From contig CAZRIE010000028.1 of the NCBI GenBank assembly GCA_964600075.1, positions 1-42,402 of the forward strand: a DNA stretch of 42,402 nt, given 5' to 3'. This DNA is from CAZRIE01 sp964600075 (GTDB taxonomy: Bacteria > Bacteroidota > Bacteroidia > Flavobacteriales > Flavobacteriaceae). Below, piece by piece: positions 17,196 through 25,190 of the stretch. The first letter of the stretch is position 1; each line of letters starts with the position of its first letter. The notes under the pieces were generated by a model, which saw only the letters and a program-made list of their open reading frames with translations, did not search any database and had not been told where the DNA came from. Both the position numbers and the translations under genes were made by a program.

Positions 17196-17828
17196 TTACA
17201 AAACAACCAACTGTTTTTCAATATAATTCTGAATCATCATCCAGTTCATTTTTAAGACCAAAGCGGCCGACGGAATATTATCATCTTCAATTGCAGAAAT
17301 AATCGCATCGTGTTGATCATTCGAATTATAATGAAATGAATCGTTCGCCATAAAGGCACGCTCGTAAAAGAAAACCCGTGTCTTTAAGTCCTTTAATATT
17401 TGCTGTACCACTGAATTTTTATAGTTCGAGGTTAATTGGCGATGAAATTCCATATATGCGTTTACCCTTTCCAACGATGTATCTGCCGATGCAATACGAT
17501 CTCTCTGCCTTTTCAATTTCTCGATAGCCGTTGCGTCGAATTGTGATTCTTCAAGTGCCAACACCTCCAGATGAGCAACTAACTCATAAAGGTTTTTGGC
17601 TTCTTCCGTATTCGCTTTACCTATAATAAAACCACGGTTTGGAATTGCCCTTACAATCTGCGATTGTTGCAGCTGGGTCAGGGCCTCGCGAATTGGAGTA
17701 ACACTAACACCAAGAACTCTCGAAAGGGCAGCCAAATTAATGCTTTGGCCAGCCTCTAAAGTACCTTCTTGCATTTGTTGTAATAGGTGCTCTCTAACCT
17801 TATCCCGGTAATTGGTCTTTACGCTCAT
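17196..17828 (-). CDS. GntR family transcriptional regulator, FCD domain
   Basis: A 210-residue regulator. Residues 5-70 form the GntR winged helix: INLAALSRVLGVSVTPIREA is the recognition helix region and IVRAIPNRGFIIGK the wing. Residues about 78-205 form a helical FCD effector domain with the His of YMEFHRQL and of DQHDAIISAIEDDN; the third usual ligand is replaced by Asn in LKMNW, so metal binding may be altered. FadR-type FCD regulators often sense sugar acids or small organic acids. A perfect 12-base palindrome right upstream (17845-17856) is a likely autoregulatory operator. No metabolic gene adjoins it, so its target set lies elsewhere, perhaps in the carbohydrate cluster from 27.5 kb. 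Confidence 0.92.
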   Translation of the reverse strand: MSVKTNYRDKVREHLLQQMQEGTLEAGQSINLAALSRVLGVSVTPIREALTQLQQSQIVRAIPNRGFIIGKANTEEAKNLYELVAHLEVLALEESQFDATAIEKLKRQRDRIASADTSLERVNAYMEFHRQLTSNYKNSVVQQILKDLKTRVFFYERAFMANDSFHYNSNDQHDAIISAIEDDNIPSAALVLKMNWMMIQNYIEKQLVVL

Positions 17829-17844
17829 GGGCTAAATATAATTT

Positions 17845-17867
17845 ATCGTATACGATTTACAAACGTA
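17845..17867 (-). promoter_or_regulatory. GntR operator palindrome and -7 promoter element
   Basis: ATCGTATACGAT (17845-17856) is a perfect palindrome. On the minus strand it is preceded by TACGTTTG (17860-17867 read in reverse), an exact match to the -7 consensus TAnnTTTG, three bases away. The palindrome therefore covers the expected transcription start, 16 bases before the start codon, as expected for self-repression. No clear -33 TTG was seen at the right spacing. Confidence 0.6.
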
Positions 17868-18168
17868 AATTTCATTAAAGATTGTATGTTTATTTTTGTA
17901 AATTAATAAAAATTCCATTCTTGGGTACTTCGTTCTACATAATCTAGATATAAAAAGTGGACGACAGGAGTTTTAAAAAAGTATCAAAAAATAGATAAAG
18001 AGTTTGCATCCTATTTTCTATAAAATTATATTACAGTTTTAATTTGAGTGGTTTTATCTTCGCATTCAAACCATTTCAAATAGTAATTATGTCGTGTGTA
18101 ATGTATAATTGCCGAGCCGCGACTCAACGAATATGATCTGGTATGAATTAGCGAGATTACGTTATTGC
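17868..18168. other. Gene-free divergent intergenic region
   Basis: About 300 AT-rich bases between the GntR promoter and the adhesin gene. On the plus strand TATCTTCG near 18055 is a near match to TAnnTTTG and could be the -7 element of the adhesin gene. I see no gene. Confidence 0.4.
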
Positions 18169-19404
18169 ATGGTTTTAACATTACGAAGTTTTATTTTCTT
18201 TCTTATTTCTTTATCCGTTTTCAATGGTATAAGTCAAGGTCCTGGTTGCACTCAGTTGAGTAGTCCGGCGGATGGTGCTAGCAATATTTCAGTAACTACA
18301 ATTTTTGAATGGGAACTTGCTGACAGGGTAACCGAATATGTTCTTATAGCCGGAACTAGTTTTGGCGGTACCGATATTTTGAACAATATTTTCGTAGGGA
18401 ATGTCACCCAATACAAATTAGCGGAAGATTTGCCTCCAGGGCAAGTTATTTACGTAGCTATAATAACAATCAATAATGCAGGAGCTAATGGAAGTTGTAA
18501 CCAAATACAGTTTACTACACAACCTTCTGACGGGCTTCCTTCTTGTGCTGTTCCAATCTCGCCCGAACATGCTGCACAAGGTATTTCGCTCACCCCCAAT
18601 CTGATATGGCAACCTGTAGATGACGCAGATGGATACCTTTTGACTGTCGGAACCACATCTGGCGACCCACCCCTGTTGAATAGGGTCGACGTGGGCAACG
18701 TTACCTCTTTTATCGCTTCAAATCTCGCACAGAACAGTACCTATTACTTTTCGGTAGTACCTTATAACTCAATTGGTACTGCCGAGAACTGTGGGGTTCA
18801 AAGCAGTTTTACTACCAGAGAAGCAATCGAAGAAACAACGCTGCCCTGTACAGAGCTGTTAACACCTGAAAATAGTACAGCGACTAGCGGAGTGAAGGTC
18901 GATCTTAATTGGAGGGCCATTATCGGCGCAGAAGGCTATTTGATTTCTGTGGGGACGGATTCTGATTCCGAAGAATTTTTAAATCGGTTAGATGTTGGTA
19001 ACGTCAATACCTTTGAAATTCCTGAAGAACTCCCACCAGCCACCAAAATAAATGTTCTAATTATTCCTTACAAAAATACTTTTGAAGCCAAGGATTGTTC
19101 TTTGTTTTCATTTACAACTTCCGAAAGCGACATGGATATTTCGAACATCTTGGTTCCTCGTTTTTTTACGCCTAATAATGACGGGGTAAATGACAAGTGG
19201 TCAGTTTCTTCACAAACAGGATCGGAGGTAAGAAGCGTTTCGGTATTCAATCGCTACGGTACGTTACTTGTACAATTATCGCCTTTACAGGAGTGGGACG
19301 GTAGTCTGAACGGCAATATACTTCCTTCTGGCTCGTATTGGTATTCGGTCACGGTTGCCAATTCTTCATTAGTTTTAAAAGGATACTTCCTGCTAAAACG
19401 TTGA
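18169..19404 (+). CDS. Secreted repeat protein with type B T9SS sorting domain (CHU_C)
   Basis: A 411-residue protein with a signal peptide (FIFFLISLSVFNGISQ) and three tandem repeats of about 95 residues, each starting Cys + [ST]P/xP (CTQLSSP, CAVPISP, CTELLTP), carrying W (FEW, LIW, LNW), GT(S/T)xxG, DVGNV or VGNV and ending FTT. These resemble fibronectin III-like beta sandwiches. The C-terminal 80 residues are a gliding-motility-associated (CHU_C) sorting domain: VPRFFTPNNDGVNDKW, VFNRYGTLLVQ, WDGSLNGNILPSGSYWY, and terminal KGYFLLKR. Such domains route proteins through the type IX secretion system to the surface. Starts at 18133 or at TTG 18109 are possible; ATG 18169 gives the best signal. 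A surface adhesin or enzyme-carrier role is inferred. Confidence 0.88.
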   Translation: MVLTLRSFIFFLISLSVFNGISQGPGCTQLSSPADGASNISVTTIFEWELADRVTEYVLIAGTSFGGTDILNNIFVGNVTQYKLAEDLPPGQVIYVAIITINNAGANGSCNQIQFTTQPSDGLPSCAVPISPEHAAQGISLTPNLIWQPVDDADGYLLTVGTTSGDPPLLNRVDVGNVTSFIASNLAQNSTYYFSVVPYNSIGTAENCGVQSSFTTREAIEETTLPCTELLTPENSTATSGVKVDLNWRAIIGAEGYLISVGTDSDSEEFLNRLDVGNVNTFEIPEELPPATKINVLIIPYKNTFEAKDCSLFSFTTSESDMDISNILVPRFFTPNNDGVNDKWSVSSQTGSEVRSVSVFNRYGTLLVQLSPLQEWDGSLNGNILPSGSYWYSVTVANSSLVLKGYFLLKR

Positions 19405-19506
19405 TTTACTTTCTTTTCCCCATACATTTCGTCGTAAATACTCTGATTCAAACACTAAAAAACCATACTAAACGTTCTTAGTGCACAAACCTATAAATAA
19501 TTAAAT

Positions 19507-20316
19507 ATGAGTATTCTACTGAATAAAACTAAACAATTTCTATTGTTGATGGTATTTTCTTTAGTTGTTTTTAGTTGTAGTAAAGATGCAGAAGACGCTC
19601 TTAACGAGCACGGTCAAAAGCAAGAAGTATCTCCAACTGAATTAAAAACCATTCTAGAGGCAGATAATCTTTCTGGAATTGCCGACAACGTGCTTACTGA
19701 TCTTTTCAATGAAGGGAAATCAGGAAAACCTTCAAAAAACAACGACTGTTACGAAGCTGAATATACTGATACGGGTTTTACAGTGACCTTCCCGAATTGC
19801 GATATTGAAGATAGTATTGAAAAGCTGAACGGTATCCTAACAGTGGTCTATGGAGAAGAAGGCGCGAGCTCCGCTTTTACTGTGACCTTCGACAATTTAA
19901 TGGTAGGTGATATAAGCATCAATGGTACGAGAAGTTTTGGTATTGTTGCTGGAGAACAAGAAAACTCCGTTGAATTGAATATTTCTAGTAATATGTCTAT
20001 TAAAATGGCCGATAGTTCTGTAATCTCCGAAGAGGGAAATAAAACTATGGCGATCGTTTTCGGAGAAGAATTTGGCGAAGGTACACTAACCATCGATGGT
20101 AAATGGACCATTAAGGCAGATGACAATACATATTCTGTTGATGTTACACAGCTTTTATCGACAGATTTCGGTTGTGATTATATTGGTAAGGGCCTGATGC
20201 TACTCAATAAAAACGGTCTAGAAGTATCTGTTGATTTTGGTGATGGCAGCTGTGACGATATTGCCTCGGTTATTTATCCTGACGGGACCAAAGAAGACCT
20301 TACTTTAGAAAAATAA
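19507..20316 (+). CDS. Hypothetical lipoprotein
   Basis: A 269-residue predicted lipoprotein with lipobox FSC (Cys 24) and an acidic sequence after it. Residues about 75-260 alternate beta-rich stretches with repeated T(V/I)xFGEE-like segments (VTFDNLMVGDISINGTRSFG, AIVFGEEFGEGTLTIDGKW), suggesting a beta sandwich or barrel of unknown family. Cys residues near 79, 98, 219 and 246 could form disulphides. A strong terminator follows the stop. It follows the T9SS-sorted gene by about 100 bases but need not be in the same transcript. No function recognised. Confidence 0.7.
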   Translation: MSILLNKTKQFLLLMVFSLVVFSCSKDAEDALNEHGQKQEVSPTELKTILEADNLSGIADNVLTDLFNEGKSGKPSKNNDCYEAEYTDTGFTVTFPNCDIEDSIEKLNGILTVVYGEEGASSAFTVTFDNLMVGDISINGTRSFGIVAGEQENSVELNISSNMSIKMADSSVISEEGNKTMAIVFGEEFGEGTLTIDGKWTIKADDNTYSVDVTQLLSTDFGCDYIGKGLMLLNKNGLEVSVDFGDGSCDDIASVIYPDGTKEDLTLEK

Positions 20317-20363
20317 AGAGAATTTCCCAAAATCTTTAATGGGATTAGGGAAGACTGTAATTG

Positions 20364-20405
20364 AAAAAAAGGGGATAGGCTTTAAAAAGTCTATCCCCTT
20401 TTTTT
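20364..20405 (+). terminator. Strong intrinsic terminator
   Basis: AAAAAAAGGGGATAG (20364-20378) pairs with CTATCCCCTTTTTTT (20391-20405), with inner GC/GT pairing, followed by T residues. It lies about 50 bases after the lipoprotein stop and works from the plus strand. Confidence 0.85.
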
Positions 20406-20471
20406 GTACCCTGCCCTAAAACGTAATGAAAATTCTGTTCTAAACAGGGAGTTGATTGATTGATATATTTA

Positions 20472-20634
20472 TTAAGGTTTAAGTGGCTTCTTGACTTTGA
20501 TTAGATCTCCGAATCGAAAATCACCGATTAAAGTTCCGGTGCTGGGCCTACTGAACACTTTTACTGTTTCTGAATGAAGAGAAATAGTGGAAGGTCTTCG
20601 ATTCGGTTACCGTTTGTATCATTGTTGCTTTCAT
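20472..20634 (-). pseudogene. Small eroded frame (frameshifted), unrecognised
   Basis: From ATG 20634 the minus strand codes MKATMIQTV and then, if one base is dropped near codon 10, continues PNRRPSTISLHSETVKVFSR, then PSTGTLIGDFRFGDLIKVKK and PLKP, ending at TAA 20472. The 163-base span is one base too long for a clean frame, so as sequenced the gene is broken or needs a frameshift. The reading looks like protein rather than noise, but no family is recognised and a chance alignment of frames is possible. Confidence 0.3.
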
Positions 20635-20676
20635 GTGTCCGTTTTATTTGATTTTTAAATGACACAACCTAATCGT

Positions 20677-20688
20677 CCGGCATGCCGG
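20677..20688. repeat. Perfect 12-base GC palindrome
   Basis: CCGGCATGCCGG is a perfect palindrome with high GC in AT-rich surroundings. It sits between the two eroded minus-strand frames. It may be a protein-binding site or a hairpin; nothing else supports either. Confidence 0.35.
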
Positions 20689-20728
20689 TATAATTCGCCA
20701 TTTATCATTTCTACAGGTTAAAAAAATG

Positions 20729-20915
20729 CTACTTGACGCATTTCATCATGATTTGCTTTTTGGTGATTGGAATTTTTAACTTGATGCTAATGACTAATTT
20801 GTAATTCTTTTTCATTCCTTGTAATTTTTTGGTCGTACCAACGGTCCGTGTTCCAGCCAAAGCCGATGGTATAGTGGATTTTAGGACGTCTTTGATGTGG
20901 ATGTAAAGTTCTCAT
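20729..20915 (-). pseudogene. Small frame with two overlapping readings, probably frameshifted
   Basis: From ATG 20915 the unshifted frame gives 42 residues (MRTLHPHQRRPKIHYTIGFG, WNTDRWYDQKITRNEKELQI, SH, stop at 20787). If one base is removed after codon 3 the span instead gives 61 residues with a basic tail (MKKNYKLVISIKLKIPITKK, QIMMKCVK) ending at TAG 20729. The second reading is the more protein-like at its end, the first at its start. One is real, or this is a dying small gene. No family recognised. An inverted repeat about 70 bases upstream could be its control site. Confidence 0.3.
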
Positions 20916-20983
20916 AATGAGTAATTTTAGTTGTTTTCTTTTAGTGATATATAACTAACAGACGAGACAGAATAATTTTTGTT

Positions 20984-21010
20984 ACAGTACTATGCTTTAA
21001 ATAGTACTGT
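20984..21010. promoter_or_regulatory. Perfect 10-base inverted repeat, candidate operator
   Basis: ACAGTACTAT (20984-20993) and ATAGTACTGT (21001-21010) are exact reverse complements with a 7-base spacer. The two-fold symmetry and AT content suit a repressor site (a LexA-like layout is possible but not shown). It lies about 70 bases upstream of the small minus-strand frame at 20915 and about 200 bases beyond the stop of the thioredoxin-like gene. The rest of 20406-21216 holds no convincing gene. Confidence 0.5.
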
Positions 21011-21216
21011 TTTAAACAATATTTATAGCTAGATTGACTATTCAATAGGAGACAGGGCTTATCTACGCGTTTGATTAACAGTACATTAAATTCCTTTTTA
21101 CACTATTTCTAGAATTTTACAAAAAAAAAGAAATAGTCAAGCAGGTAGCGTAGTAATTCTAATTTAAGGGCCAATGAAAGATAAAAAAGAAGTATACTTT
21201 GTTATAGAAAATTCAG

Positions 21217-21828
21217 TTATTCTTTTTGTAATGCTTCCAGCAGTTGATCGTAGGTTTCGATGTTAGTATGTAGGTACCCGCCTAAGTTTACAATCGGTGT
21301 TTCTAACGAATCCAGAACAGTGCTCTGGCCCAATGATTGACCTAACTGTTTTTTAATTTCAGGTCTTTCCGACAAAAGGTATAAAGTAAATAGATACTTG
21401 CCATCATTCAAAGGACTTATCAAACTATCACATGACGTACAGTTTTCAGGAATATATACAACGATTCGTTTCTTAGGTTCTATCTTAATGAGCTCAAATT
21501 CTTTTTTTATTGCCCGGTTAGATAAACTATCGTTAACTACTAAATCGTACGTATACGAAGGCTTCTTTCCGCGCATCGGTAAAATCGTCTTCAAATGTAC
21601 CTTCGAGGTAGCTGGAAGTCTTATGAAACGAGGTCTGCCTTTGCTCTGTCTAAAATTCGTTCCGCTAATAGTGACCATCACATCGAAGTCTTGGTCATTT
21701 TCGTTTACCGCATAAAATTCAACCCGCTTGGGTGTTTCCTCGGTTATTACTTTAATGGGTCTATCTTGAGCCATAAGTTTAGGGAATACGATTACAAAAA
21801 GGATTAAAAGTTGTAGTGTTCTTAACAT
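21217..21828 (-). CDS. Exported thioredoxin/glutaredoxin-like protein with N-terminal beta domain
   Basis: A 203-residue protein with a signal peptide (about 20 residues, ending KLMAQ). Residues 30-115 are beta-rich with VEFYAVNENDQDFDVMVTIS, like a small Ig-type sandwich. Residues 120-203 resemble a glutaredoxin/thioredoxin fold: VVYIPENCTSCDSLISPL carries a C130-x-x-C133 redox motif, then LYLLSERPEIKKQL, a Thr-Pro in ETPIVNLGG (the cis-Pro position) and a terminal helix. It should act as a periplasmic thiol reductant/oxidant or chaperone. The cytochrome gene follows about 65 bases upstream on the same strand, so they may share a transcript. Confidence 0.7.
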   Translation of the reverse strand: MLRTLQLLILFVIVFPKLMAQDRPIKVITEETPKRVEFYAVNENDQDFDVMVTISGTNFRQSKGRPRFIRLPATSKVHLKTILPMRGKKPSYTYDLVVNDSLSNRAIKKEFELIKIEPKKRIVVYIPENCTSCDSLISPLNDGKYLFTLYLLSERPEIKKQLGQSLGQSTVLDSLETPIVNLGGYLHTNIETYDQLLEALQKE

Positions 21829-21894
21829 AAGATTATTTTAATTCGCAAGAGTAGATTTTGTAATATTTTCCGCAACCCCTTTCCCACATATTGA

Positions 21895-23346
21895 TTATAA
21901 CGTTTTTAAGTATTCTAAAAGGACATTCCGCTCGGTATCCGACAGCGCGTCTCCAAAAGTATGGCCGTCTTTACCATATCCCTTTATAGTGGTGTCATAA
22001 GTATTTTTATTCGTTTTGGAACTTTCGATAGTATAGTTCCAACCCAATTTTTCAGCATCATAATCCGTACTATTATAGCTGCGACTCCAATAAATAGATC
22101 GATTTTTGCTATTGAGCACTTCTTCAATGGTCGGCACTGAGCCATTGTGGAAGTAGGGTGCTGTAGCCCAAATACCATCTAGCGGTGGCGCAATATAACC
22201 ACCTTCCGCAAAAAGTTCTAATGGTGCTGTGCCCGTACCGAACCAGCCTGTGTTAAACCAATCTAAAAAATAAGCGTTGAGGTCGGAAGATGCTGTATAA
22301 CGGTTCGAAAGTTCAGGGTCTGTGCCAATAGTTTTCAAAGATACCATAAGGTTGGGGTAATCAGCTTCTGAGCCATAAGTGCCATGGCATTTGACACAAT
22401 TTTCTTCAAATATAGGTTTACCTTGAGCAGCTAGGTCGGTATCTATTGTAAACGGATAGGAGGGAGGTTGCAAACTATTGATATAGGCCAAAACATCGAC
22501 CATATTTTCGTCGACTTCTTCAGCCTTGGCTTTGTCGGTCATGGTCAATAGCGATGAACCAATAAAGGATTTGCAAAAATCTTTACGGCCCATACCGTTG
22601 TAAAACATGGCGTTCTTTTTTTTTAATAACCACCAGGCGGGCACATCGGTGGGTATAACCGCATCATCGACTTCAACATAAGGTTCATCCCTCCATTCCA
22701 ACGTATTTTTATCTCGGTGGGAAGCCAGTACCTGGGCAATCTTATCTGCCGGGTTAACGCCTTTTGTTTCCGTAAGCGTTTTCGGACCAATAGCCAAAAT
22801 ACCTTTTCGAAACTGATCATATGCTTTCCATTCATCACTTTCCTCTCCACCGTAAAGTAGCGAAATCGCGCTACTCAATAAACCGATGTTATCGGCCCGA
22901 TTGCTCGTAAAATCGCCAGCGTGATTACCTAACCCGACAACAAATTCATCATTTACGAACCCAGCATGGCACGACATGCAATTCGGTGATACGATTCGAA
23001 CACCGTTCGCAGCGGTTACTACGGTATAGTCATATAAAACTTTCGCATTGTCCCCAGTTCTGCCGAGCAAATTAGAATTATCCTCACCAAAACCTTTTAT
23101 ATAGGCATCGTATGGAATCCCGGAACTCATATACGCTCCAGAAATTAAATATTGGTACCCTATTTCCGCATCCCCAGTTCTTTGCGCAGATACTGGAATA
23201 CTATTTACTTCGATTATGGGTTCTGGGGTTGGTGATTCCGGATTCGGTTCAGGAGCCGGTAAAATCACTTCGTTACCTTCACTTGAGCAAGAATGGAGCC
23301 CCAAGGAAGCCAAGCCTATCAATATCGAATAGCCGTACTTTTTCAA
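21895..23346 (-). CDS. Di-heme c-type cytochrome lipoprotein
   Basis: A 483-residue predicted lipoprotein (lipobox HSC, Cys 20, followed by a Pro/Glu linker). It contains two heme c motifs: CMSCH (C123-H127) and CVKCH (C317-H321). The C-terminal third, PPLDGIWATAPYFHNGSVPT, matches the conserved block of di-heme cytochrome c peroxidase/MauG-like and DHOR-type proteins, with a likely distal ligand in the HNGSVPT loop. It should work in electron transfer or peroxide/organic oxidation at the outer face of the membrane. The open frame starts with a TTG (23346), with no ATG upstream in frame; a nearby sequence error or a true TTG start are both possible. Confidence 0.85.
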   Translation of the reverse strand: MKKYGYSILIGLASLGLHSCSSEGNEVILPAPEPNPESPTPEPIIEVNSIPVSAQRTGDAEIGYQYLISGAYMSSGIPYDAYIKGFGEDNSNLLGRTGDNAKVLYDYTVVTAANGVRIVSPNCMSCHAGFVNDEFVVGLGNHAGDFTSNRADNIGLLSSAISLLYGGEESDEWKAYDQFRKGILAIGPKTLTETKGVNPADKIAQVLASHRDKNTLEWRDEPYVEVDDAVIPTDVPAWWLLKKKNAMFYNGMGRKDFCKSFIGSSLLTMTDKAKAEEVDENMVDVLAYINSLQPPSYPFTIDTDLAAQGKPIFEENCVKCHGTYGSEADYPNLMVSLKTIGTDPELSNRYTASSDLNAYFLDWFNTGWFGTGTAPLELFAEGGYIAPPLDGIWATAPYFHNGSVPTIEEVLNSKNRSIYWSRSYNSTDYDAEKLGWNYTIESSKTNKNTYDTTIKGYGKDGHTFGDALSDTERNVLLEYLKTL

Positions 23347-23696
23347 AAAGGAGAATTTAATTAAACAAGATTGAGGACAACAAAACCAATGCTAACGAAG
23401 ATACAAATATTGTCAAGCTCTACCTATTTAGAACTTATATCAGGTTGAATTTCATCGATGAAAGGAAAAAATTATATCTTGGTCTCGAAAATTTAGCATT
23501 ACGTGTGAATTTAGGGCAAAACCCTAGCCAATTTCCAAAAATACCATTCTTTTAGTTTAAACCTTTGTTAAATAATTTAAACAAAAAGAATTCAATTCTT
23601 AAATTGCCCTTTTGCAGCAAAGATTGATTGGGAAATTGTGAACCAGTTCTGCTATCGAACTTTGAAACCTTAACAACTATACTACTACATATTAAT

Positions 23697-23912
23697 ATGG
23701 ATTTACTACATAAAGCATCTGATTTTGAGAATAGAAAATGGTCCGGAATGACTACGAGTGACCGAATAAATGCGTCTCGAGAAGCAAAGGAGCTGATTCT
23801 TTCGATCAACGAAGTATATAAAACAACCAAAGATGAAGCCCTTATGGATGTCATGAAAAGGCTTACCGTAATCAAGCGTAAAATCGAAAAACGTTTGAAG
23901 GGAAGAATGTAG
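23697..23912 (+). CDS. Small helical conserved-looking protein
   Basis: A 71-residue protein starting MDLLHKASDFENRKWSGMTT. It is strongly helical and charged, with heptad-like hydrophobics (AKELILSINEVYKTTKDEAL, then MDVMKRLTVIKRKIEKRLKG), and has no signal or membrane segment. The open frame could begin 23 codons earlier, but this ATG gives the compact family-like start. I recall similar short proteins in Flavobacteriia without known function; this is weak recall. It is followed about 60 bases later by the methyltransferase-like gene. Confidence 0.65.
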   Translation: MDLLHKASDFENRKWSGMTTSDRINASREAKELILSINEVYKTTKDEALMDVMKRLTVIKRKIEKRLKGRM

Positions 23913-23973
23913 TCAACTAGCCATAAGAACCACTTGCAGGGTCATTACGTTAAATAATCTTATCTTATGGTAT

Positions 23974-24636
23974 ATGGCTTTTAGAGATACATTGCTTTTT
24001 ATTGTCATCTTTACTTGTTCGAGCATTAGTGCTGTTCTAGCACAGTATTCCGAAGAAGATTGGGGAGCACGTGATAAATGGATGAACGCGCCAGCACTAA
24101 TCGATTTTTTAGCTGTTGGCGAGGGTAACAGCGTTGCTGATATTGGGTGTCACGAAGGCTATTTCAGTTTTCATTTATCTGAAAAGGTAGGTGGTTCTGG
24201 CAAAGTATACGCTGTTGATGTACAAGAGTATCGTATCGATGCCTTAAAAGAGCACATAAATGATAGAAAAGTCAATAATATTGAGGCTATCTTAGGCGAT
24301 TATGACAATCCTAAATTACCGGCAAACAGCTTGGATGCGGTGGTTATTATGGATACCTATCATGAAATGGAAGCTTACAAAGCCATACTTTCCCACATTA
24401 AAAAGGCCTTAAAATCAAGCGGAAGGCTTCTTATTCTCGAAAAACTAAAAAAACACAAACGCGGTAAGAGCAGAAATGAGCAAGTAGAGGGGCACACCTT
24501 ATCCTCAAAATATGTAAAAAAAGAATTGGAAGAGGCTGGGTTCCGTATTATCGAGTACATTGACGATTTTGGTCAGTGGAAAAACGAACCCGATAAACAA
24601 ATGTGGATTCTTATTGCGGTACCCGTTCAAAAATAA
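23974..24636 (+). CDS. Class I SAM-dependent methyltransferase-like protein with signal peptide
   Basis: A 220-residue protein with a Rossmann methyltransferase domain: motif I VADIGCHEGYFSFHLSE (GxxxG around residue 51-57), acidic residue after strand 2 in VYAVDVQEYRID, and motif IV MDTYHEM. The N-terminus is a signal peptide (FIVIFTCSSISAVLAQ), and a hydrophilic segment follows. SAM is cytoplasmic, so an exported SAM-binding protein is unusual: either the first residues act as a membrane anchor, or the protein is exported and has lost or changed function. A terminator follows at 24652. No neighbouring gene suggests a substrate. Confidence 0.8.
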   Translation: MAFRDTLLFIVIFTCSSISAVLAQYSEEDWGARDKWMNAPALIDFLAVGEGNSVADIGCHEGYFSFHLSEKVGGSGKVYAVDVQEYRIDALKEHINDRKVNNIEAILGDYDNPKLPANSLDAVVIMDTYHEMEAYKAILSHIKKALKSSGRLLILEKLKKHKRGKSRNEQVEGHTLSSKYVKKELEEAGFRIIEYIDDFGQWKNEPDKQMWILIAVPVQK

Positions 24637-24651
24637 TCTTATGTCTTCACG

Positions 24652-24673
24652 AATAGGCTTATAGCCTATTTTT
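24652..24673 (+). terminator. Intrinsic terminator after methyltransferase-like gene
   Basis: AATAGGCT (24652-24659) and AGCCTATT (24663-24670) form a perfect 8-base stem with a 3-base loop, followed by TTT. It starts 16 bases after the stop. Confidence 0.7.
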
Positions 24674-24818
24674 CAACTATTCGTACAGTTTTTTCTACCA
24701 TCTGTACAACTTCCAAAAATTTTCAGTTGATTAAGTACTAGTTTGGTTAGCAATCGACAGACGGCTTTCCCAAGAAATCGTCGGCATTTATTAGCCTGCA
24801 AAACTTAAACTACCGACC

Positions 24819-25184
24819 ATGAAAATATCAAGAGTCTTTATACTTGCCCTGTGCTGTTTCATTTTTTCCATGTTACTCTTACAATCGTGTTACTCTGTTC
24901 GCATACGAAGCGAACAAGGTGCCTATGAACCGGCAGTTCCGCTAACTCGCGATGATTATTATAGGCCCATGGCAGTCATTGAATTAGACACTGTAATTAC
25001 CATAAGCGCAACTAGCAAAGACTTTACATTTTTAATCAAGAAAAGTGAACTTTGCCCATCTGCCAAGTTACATACCATAGAATACAGAAATACCTTGGGC
25101 TCGGTACTTTTAAGTGCAATTACCTTCGGAAGAAAACGAAAGGTGAAGATAAAGTATGTCTGTATGAAAGATGACCCTAATTGA
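24819..25184 (+). CDS. Hypothetical lipoprotein
   Basis: A 121-residue predicted lipoprotein (lipobox LQSC, Cys 24) with a basic end. After an acidic loop it has short beta strands (MAVIELDTVITISATSKDFT, LHTIEYRNTLGSVLLSAITF) and a Lys-rich C-terminus (GRKRKVKIKYVCMKDD). It looks somewhat like small Bor-type lipoproteins but I do not claim membership. The FAD oxidase gene starts 6 bases after its stop, so they are one transcript. Role unknown; possibly an anchor or partner of that enzyme. Confidence 0.65.
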   Translation: MKISRVFILALCCFIFSMLLLQSCYSVRIRSEQGAYEPAVPLTRDDYYRPMAVIELDTVITISATSKDFTFLIKKSELCPSAKLHTIEYRNTLGSVLLSAITFGRKRKVKIKYVCMKDDPN

Positions 25185-25190
25185 ACTACC

